NCBI GenBank assembly: GCA_021799405.1
Contig: JAJZAL010000182.1
Location: forward strand, 1 to 10,326
Direction: 5' to 3'
Length of the DNA: 10,326 nucleotides
Source: Acidobacteriota bacterium
Lineage (GTDB): Bacteria; Acidobacteriota; Terriglobia; Terriglobales; Acidobacteriaceae
How positions within the stretch are numbered: the first letter of the stretch is position 1; each line of letters opens with the position of its first letter. This document shows, piece by piece, positions 6,890 to 10,326 of the stretch. The translations under genes and the position numbers were made by a program. Under the pieces are notes generated by a model. The model did no database searches. It had not been told where the DNA came from and saw nothing but the letters and a program-made list of their open reading frames with translations.

Positions 6890-8374
6890 ATGATCGATCC
6901 GGATGTACGCGTCAAGATCCGCCACTACTTTTTCGCCGAGCATTGGAAGATCGGCACGATCGCGGCCGAGCTTCAAGTCCATCCCGACACGGTGCGGCGG
7001 GCCATCGAGGTGGAGAAGTTCCAGAACACAGTGCCGTTACGCGCTTCGCTTCTCGATCCCTATCTGCCGTTTCTGCGCGAGACGCTGGAAGCGCATCCGC
7101 GCCTGCGCGTCACCCGTCTTTATCGCATGCTGGCCGATCGCGGCTATACGGGCAGCATCCGCCAGTTGCGGCGATCTGTGGCGCCTCTGCGGCCGCGTCC
7201 GCAAGAGGCCTTTCTGCGCACCCAGGTCTTTGCGGGCGAGCAAGCGCAGGTTGATTGGGCGCACTTCGGCGCCGTGATGGTGGGGCGCGCACGGCGCACC
7301 CTGTCGTGCTTCGTGATGACCTTGTCGTGGTCGCGGGCGCTATACCTGGAGTTCTTCTTCGATCAATCGATGGAGAGCTTTCTGCGCGGTCACGTGCATG
7401 CCTTCGAGTCATTCCAAGGTTCGGCGAGGGTCCTCTTATACGACAATCTGAAGTCTGCCGTGCTTGATCGCCATGGCAGTCATGTCCATTTCAATCCGCG
7501 TCTGCTGGAGTTGGCTGGTCATTATCACTTCGTTCCGAGACCTTGCCAGGTGCGGGCCGGTAATCAAAAAGGGCGGGTCGAAAGGGCGATTCGTTTCGTA
7601 CGTGAATCCTACTGGGCGGCGCGCACGTTCACCACGCTGGAAGAATGCAATCGCCAGGCGTGGCGCTGGCGCGATGAGGTTGCCCATCGGCGGCCATGGC
7701 CGGACGATCGCACTCGCACGGTTGCTGAGGCCTTTATCGACGAACAGCCGCGCCTGTTGCCGCTGCCGCTGCATGCGTTCTCGACCGATCATGTGACGCC
7801 GGTGCGATCGGCCAAGACGATCTATGTGCGCTTCGACGGCAACGATTACTCGATTCCGCCCGAGGCCGTGGGCCGCACCTTGACGCTGATCGCCTCCGCT
7901 GCCGAGGTGCGCATCCTTGACGGCGCACAAGAGGTGGCGCGGCATCACCGCAGCTACGACCGGCAGCAGATGGTGCTCGATCCCGAGCATCAGGAGGCGC
8001 TGCTGAAGACCAAGCGCAAGGCCCGCGAGTCGACGCGCAACGGACGGCTGGAAGTGGCTGTGCCCGAGAGCGTAGCGCTGTTGGAGAAAGCCTTCGTTAC
8101 AGGCGAATCGGTGGCGCAGCAGACCACTCAACTGCTCGAACTACTGGAGCGCTACGGCGACAAGGCGCTGCGCTATGCCGTGCACGAGGCCATCGAGCGC
8201 GGCACTCCGCGCGCCGCCTCGGTAGCCTTCCTGCTGCGCCAGCGTCATCGCGCTGCGCCACTGCCGCTCGATCTGAGCCGCTATCCGCAGGCCAAAGACA
8301 TCGACGTGCGATCGCACGATCTGGAGACCTACGATGAACTTGCTCGCAACCGAGACAAAAAGCCCAAGTCATAA
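6890..8374 (+). CDS. istA: IS21-family transposase IstA
   Basis: The 494-residue length is normal for IstA. An N-terminal helix-turn-helix lies at about 20-40 ([20 protein letters not shown]). The DDE catalytic triad is visible: D122 in QVDWAHFG, D185 in [10 protein letters not shown] and E231 in [10 protein letters not shown]. After residue 300 comes the beta-rich Mu-transposase-like C-terminal part ([20 protein letters not shown]). IstA cuts and joins the element's ends to target DNA, working with the IstB ATPase. The ATG at 6890 has CAGGTGAG a few bases upstream, overlapping the stop of the preceding gene. The last 41 bp overlap the start of istB, as is common in this family. All key residues are present and there is no frameshift. 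Confidence 0.95.
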   Translation: MIDPDVRVKIRHYFFAEHWKIGTIAAELQVHPDTVRRAIEVEKFQNTVPLRASLLDPYLPFLRETLEAHPRLRVTRLYRMLADRGYTGSIRQLRRSVAPLRPRPQEAFLRTQVFAGEQAQVDWAHFGAVMVGRARRTLSCFVMTLSWSRALYLEFFFDQSMESFLRGHVHAFESFQGSARVLLYDNLKSAVLDRHGSHVHFNPRLLELAGHYHFVPRPCQVRAGNQKGRVERAIRFVRESYWAARTFTTLEECNRQAWRWRDEVAHRRPWPDDRTRTVAEAFIDEQPRLLPLPLHAFSTDHVTPVRSAKTIYVRFDGNDYSIPPEAVGRTLTLIASAAEVRILDGAQEVARHHRSYDRQQMVLDPEHQEALLKTKRKARESTRNGRLEVAVPESVALLEKAFVTGESVAQQTTQLLELLERYGDKALRYAVHEAIERGTPRAASVAFLLRQRHRAAPLPLDLSRYPQAKDIDVRSHDLETYDELARNRDKKPKS

Positions 8375-9122
8375 CCTGCGCGAACAACTCGATCGCACCG
8401 GCCTGCACGCCGTCGCCGGGCAACTCGACGACCTGCTCGCCCATGCCACGCAACAGCGCTGGTCGCCGCACCAACTGCTGGAAAAGATCATGCAGATCGA
8501 GATGGACGAACGCGCCCATCGCAGCCTGGAACGTCGTCTGCGCGCGGCCGAGATCCGCAAGTTCAAGCCTCTGGCCGACTTCGAATGGACCTGGCCAACG
8601 AGCATCGAACGCGAAGTGATCGAACGGGCGATGACGCTGGATTTCCTGGCCGAAGCGCGCAATCTGGTCCTGGTCGGAGCCAATGGCCTGGGCAAGACCA
8701 TGATCGCGCAAAACATCTGTCACGCCGCCGTGCTGGCAGGACACTCTGTGTTGTTCCGCACCGCCTCGGCGCTGCTTGAGGACCTGCACCGGCAGACGCC
8801 GGAAGGCCGTCTGCGCAAGCTGCGTGCCTACGCCAACGTATCCCTCATATGTGTCGACGAAGTCGGGTATCTCAGCTTCGATGACAAGTCGGCCGACCTG
8901 CTTTATGAGGTCATTAACCGCCGCTACGAAAAGAAGTCCGTGATCGTCACAACCAACAAGCCGTTCAAGCAATGGAACGAGGTCTTCCCCAACGCCGCCT
9001 GCATCGCCACCATGCTCGATCGCCTGCTGCATCATGCCGAGGTCACGGTGATCGAAGGCTCCAGCTATCGCGTGCGCGAAAGCGAGCAGGAGAGCACTGC
9101 GCGCCGCAGGAGAAAGCCATGA
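8334..9122 (+). CDS. istB: IS21-family AAA+ helper ATPase IstB
   Basis: The 262-residue length is normal for IstB. Walker A is GANGLGKT (115-122), Walker B is LICVDEVG (171-178, with D175 and E176), and a sensor-like VTTNKPF lies at 205-211. The N-terminal helical part (1-85) is the usual IstA-interacting and oligomerisation region. IstB binds target DNA in an ATP-dependent way and recruits and activates IstA. Translation starts inside the 3' end of istA, with GGAG at 8323-8326 seven bases before the ATG, implying coupled translation. Its stop overlaps the start of the following small gene (ATGA, 9119-9122). Confidence 0.95.
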   Translation: MNLLATETKSPSHNLREQLDRTGLHAVAGQLDDLLAHATQQRWSPHQLLEKIMQIEMDERAHRSLERRLRAAEIRKFKPLADFEWTWPTSIEREVIERAMTLDFLAEARNLVLVGANGLGKTMIAQNICHAAVLAGHSVLFRTASALLEDLHRQTPEGRLRKLRAYANVSLICVDEVGYLSFDDKSADLLYEVINRRYEKKSVIVTTNKPFKQWNEVFPNAACIATMLDRLLHHAEVTVIEGSSYRVRESEQESTARRRRKP

Positions 9123-9490
9123 ATCGCCCCGCCGATGCGAACTCCTATCTTGCCGCAGTGATCACGCTGTATCTGGAACTGCCGGAGACGCCCATGCGCG
9201 CCAGCCTTGCCGACCAGGCGCTGGCGCGCCGTCTTGAGCGGGACGGTGTACCGTTGAAAACCATCGAATCTGCTCTGCTGCTCGGCTCTCTACGCCGCCT
9301 CATACGCCCCCAGGAGGCGCCGCCGTTGTCGCCCATCCGATCGCTGGCCTACTTCCTGCCCATCATCGAGGAGCTGACCGAAAACCCCTCGCCGGAAAAC
9401 TACCTCGATTACCTCCGCCTCAAGCTACAGCAAATCCTGAAACCCAGGTCGGCCGCTGGTCATTTTTCTACGCTTCCTGATGGCCGCTAA
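9119..9490 (+). CDS. IS21 accessory protein of unknown function downstream of istB
   Basis: The protein has 123 residues and starts at the ATG at 9119, overlapping the istB stop by four bases and preceded by AGGAG (9106-9110). A longer frame reading from 8972 merely overlaps istB out of frame. The protein is helical and acidic to neutral, with LYLELPETP near residues 18-26, a middle that looks like a small winged-helix or helix-turn-helix (ADQALARRLERDGVPLKTIE), and a C-terminal YFLPIIEEL segment. DNA binding is only a guess. Its last 14 or so codons are encoded by the right inverted repeat, and its TAA (9488-9490) lies two bases before the tip, so the gene is a built-in part of the element. 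Confidence 0.8.
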   Translation: MNRPADANSYLAAVITLYLELPETPMRASLADQALARRLERDGVPLKTIESALLLGSLRRLIRPQEAPPLSPIRSLAYFLPIIEELTENPSPENYLDYLRLKLQQILKPRSAAGHFSTLPDGR

Positions 9491-9492
9491 CA
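9449..9492 (-). repeat. IS right terminal inverted repeat
   Basis: Read on the minus strand it begins TGTTAGCGGCCATCAGGAAG and matches the left repeat at 34 of 44 positions. It doubles as coding sequence for the C terminus of the 123-residue protein. Confidence 0.92.
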
Positions 9493-9497
9493 GCTTC
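9493..9497. repeat. Target site duplication, right copy (GCTTC)
   Basis: It is an exact copy of 6159-6163, directly abutting the right tip of the element. Confidence 0.9.
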
Positions 9498-9660
9498 GAC
9501 ATCGCAGGAGATGATCGAAACACTAAAGGCCTTCGGGATCGATCACCAACAGCATGTTTCAGGCTGGGGCGGAGCCTTAGACAAGATCTTCGACACAGTC
9601 ATCACATCCTTGACGGCAATGAAACAACTACTCCTGGACTCGTTGTCTGAAACGCTCTGA
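9498..9660 (+). pseudogene. 3' part of the IS-interrupted 604-codon gene
   Basis: After removal of the IS and one GCTTC, this segment continues codon 551 (TC from 6162-6163 plus G9498) and adds 53 residues up to the TGA at 9658-9660. The tail reads ...EMIETLKAFGID..., then a GWGGALDKIFD segment, and ends in a leucine-rich amphipathic helix. This Ala-Phe-Gly-Ile-Asp / Gly-Trp-Gly-x-Ala-Leu-Asp pattern reads like genuine protein rather than chance sequence. An in-frame ATG exists at 9511 with AGGAG just before it, so a short C-terminal fragment could be translated, though this is probably accidental. Confidence 0.82.
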
Positions 9661-10060
9661 CTTAAAGCAATCATCGCAGGGTCCGGTCCGTCAGTTCTAC
9701 TCTTGCGGGATGGGAAAGCCGCATTCTCTGAGAAACTCCTGCAGCGACTCTTCAACGACGCAATGTGCGGCGAAGCTCAGCTATCCTCAAACGTGTGGAC
9801 AAGCGTACCGCTTGCGGCGTTGCTCTTCGGGCCCGCCATCATTTCAGTGATCGACGACTTGAAAGACTCAGGTGCCTCCGCTTGCGCTTGGTCCGGAGGA
9901 ACGCGGATTGGCGAGGCGCCTGGAGTTTAGCGATTTCCACCAGACCATTGGGAACTGCATTCGACTCAGCCAAAGTCCCCGGCTCTTGACCTCAACTGTT
10001 GCTCACAGTCAGGCCAACGCGCTTATCGACTGGGTTCACCGCATCCAGGTGTGGGGATTT
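9661..10060. other. Region without a confident gene downstream of the interrupted gene
   Basis: The reading frame of the interrupted gene stays open past its TGA from 9661 to 9930, with no ATG; the only candidate is a TTG at 9703. The translation contains stretches such as GKAAFSEKLLQRLF that look somewhat protein-like, but I recognise no family and see no ribosome binding site. It may be a degraded gene remnant. From about 9930 to 10060 nothing stands out. Confidence 0.35.
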
Positions 10061-10115
10061 TTGTGGGTATACCCCTTCAGAAAGATGCGAAATTGTGGGT
10101 AGTACCCACAATTTC
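10061..10115 (+). repeat. 27-bp palindrome and repeated TTGTGGGTA motif
   Basis: GAAATTGTGGGTA (10089-10101), a single G, then TACCCACAATTTC (10103-10115) form a perfect 13-bp inverted repeat. The core TTGTGGGTA also occurs in direct orientation 32 bp earlier (10061-10069), there followed by TACCCC to form a smaller palindrome GGGTATACCC. Three copies of one 9-mer, two direct and one inverted, within 51 bp suggest a cluster of protein binding sites. TGTGGGTA repeats resemble, from memory, sites near integrase genes and island attachment regions; an operator for the gene that may start just downstream is equally possible. Confidence 0.6.
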
Positions 10116-10326
10116 AAGCGAATCGTCTGCGCCTGCCGACTACTGAATGTTAGCGACATAGAACAACGCTTGGCAGTACTGAGCAGGGCGAACTTCGAAT
10201 TGTTAATCAGTCGTTTGATTGCCAAACCACGGTTCCAAGCAAGGAGATTCTGGAACGCGTTCTGCGGCGAAATGAAAGATTGTGCTTAGACCTCATCAAG
10301 AAAGACGTCCAGCAATCGCTGAAAGA
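10116..10326 (+). pseudogene. Possible partial, frameshifted gene running off the window
   Basis: One frame gives a helical stretch from about 10146 to 10222 (SDIEQRLAVLSRANFELLI) but stops at 10289. The frame starting at positions 10154, 10157 and so on gives another helical stretch (SKEILERVLRRNERLCLDLI) from about 10238 and stays open to the window edge. The two would make one plausible helical protein if a frameshift occurs near 10220-10235. There is no good start: the ATG at 10147 is in a third frame that stops after four codons. It could equally be two chance frames. Confidence 0.22.

Larger units (their letters stand above)
6164..9492 (+). mobile_element. Complete IS21-family insertion sequence, 3329 bp, with two accessory genes
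   Basis: The element begins TGTCATCGG and ends CCGCTAACA, has 44-bp imperfect terminal inverted repeats and is flanked by GCTTC duplications. It carries, all on the plus strand, a Cys-rich accessory gene, istA, istB and a 123-residue accessory gene. The genes are tightly packed: a 6-bp gap, a 41-bp overlap and a 4-bp overlap. All frames are intact, so it looks potentially active. About 285 bp of non-coding, hairpin-rich DNA separate the left tip from the first gene. The intact duplication and inverted repeats point to a recent, simple insertion. Confidence 0.93.

Noticed and set aside
8097..9035. 312-codon minus-strand frame across istA/istB
   Set aside because: It is antisense to istB, which has complete Walker motifs; long opposite frames are common in GC-rich genes.
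8972..9490. 172-codon reading of the downstream accessory gene
   Set aside because: The first 49 codons overlap istB out of frame; the ATG at 9119 has AGGAG upstream and the usual ATGA coupling.
6337..9492. IS left boundary placed at 6337, because TGTTAGCAGC there resembles the right tip
   Set aside because: Similarity to the right end stops after about 12 bases and the flanks show no target duplication. A left end at 6164 gives 34 of 44 matching positions, a 5-bp GCTTC duplication and restoration of the interrupted frame.
10031..10046. GGGTTCACCGCATCC as a tRNA T-arm
   Set aside because: The surrounding bases do not form an acceptor stem, anticodon arm or D arm, and no CCA end follows.
1..10326. 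CRISPR array
   Set aside because: No series of regularly spaced identical repeats is present; the only repeats are the paired hairpins, the IS ends and the TTGTGGGTA cluster.

Overview
This window looks like an accessory (genomic-island type) region from a bacterium of moderate to fairly high GC. The host cannot be fixed from sequence alone. The IS21-family element with extra small genes is a type I associate with soil and plant-associated Proteobacteria (Burkholderiales) and Acidobacteriota, and no housekeeping gene is present to decide between them.

Layout. Positions 181-957 (minus) encode a small HEPN-type protein with an Rx4H RNase-like motif. Positions 1275-3110 (minus) encode an unusual 611-residue protein: a helical N-terminal region, about three membrane segments, a Pro/Ser/basic linker, and two tandem acyl-carrier-protein-like domains at the C terminus. 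In both domains proline occupies the position of the phosphopantetheine serine. Each of these minus-strand genes has, upstream of its start, one copy of a 50-bp direct repeat (1134-1183 and 3186-3235) that folds into an 11-bp hairpin with compensatory base changes between the copies. Divergently, on the plus strand, lie a DUF4238-like gene (3374-4393) and a large gene of unknown family (from 4512).

The large gene is broken by a complete IS21-family element at 6164-9492. The element has 44-bp imperfect terminal inverted repeats (34 matches), a 5-bp target duplication GCTTC (6159-6163 and 9493-9497), istA and istB, and two further small genes (a Cys-rich zinc-ribbon-like protein upstream of istA and a 123-residue protein downstream of istB). 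Removing the element and one GCTTC copy restores a single open frame of 604 codons ending at 9660. The insertion falls a few residues after a candidate Rx4H motif, so the interrupted gene may itself encode a HEPN-type protein.

From 9661 to the end there is no confident gene. The stretch holds a 27-bp near-perfect palindrome (10089-10115) built from a repeated TTGTGGGTA motif, followed by what may be the frameshifted or partial start of another small helical protein.

How the genes work together is inference. A HEPN protein, a membrane protein with modified ACP-like modules, a DUF4238 protein and a second possible HEPN protein, in a divergent cluster with an IS and repeats, resembles a defence or conflict island. 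The most novel element is the membrane protein with two serine-less ACP-like domains.
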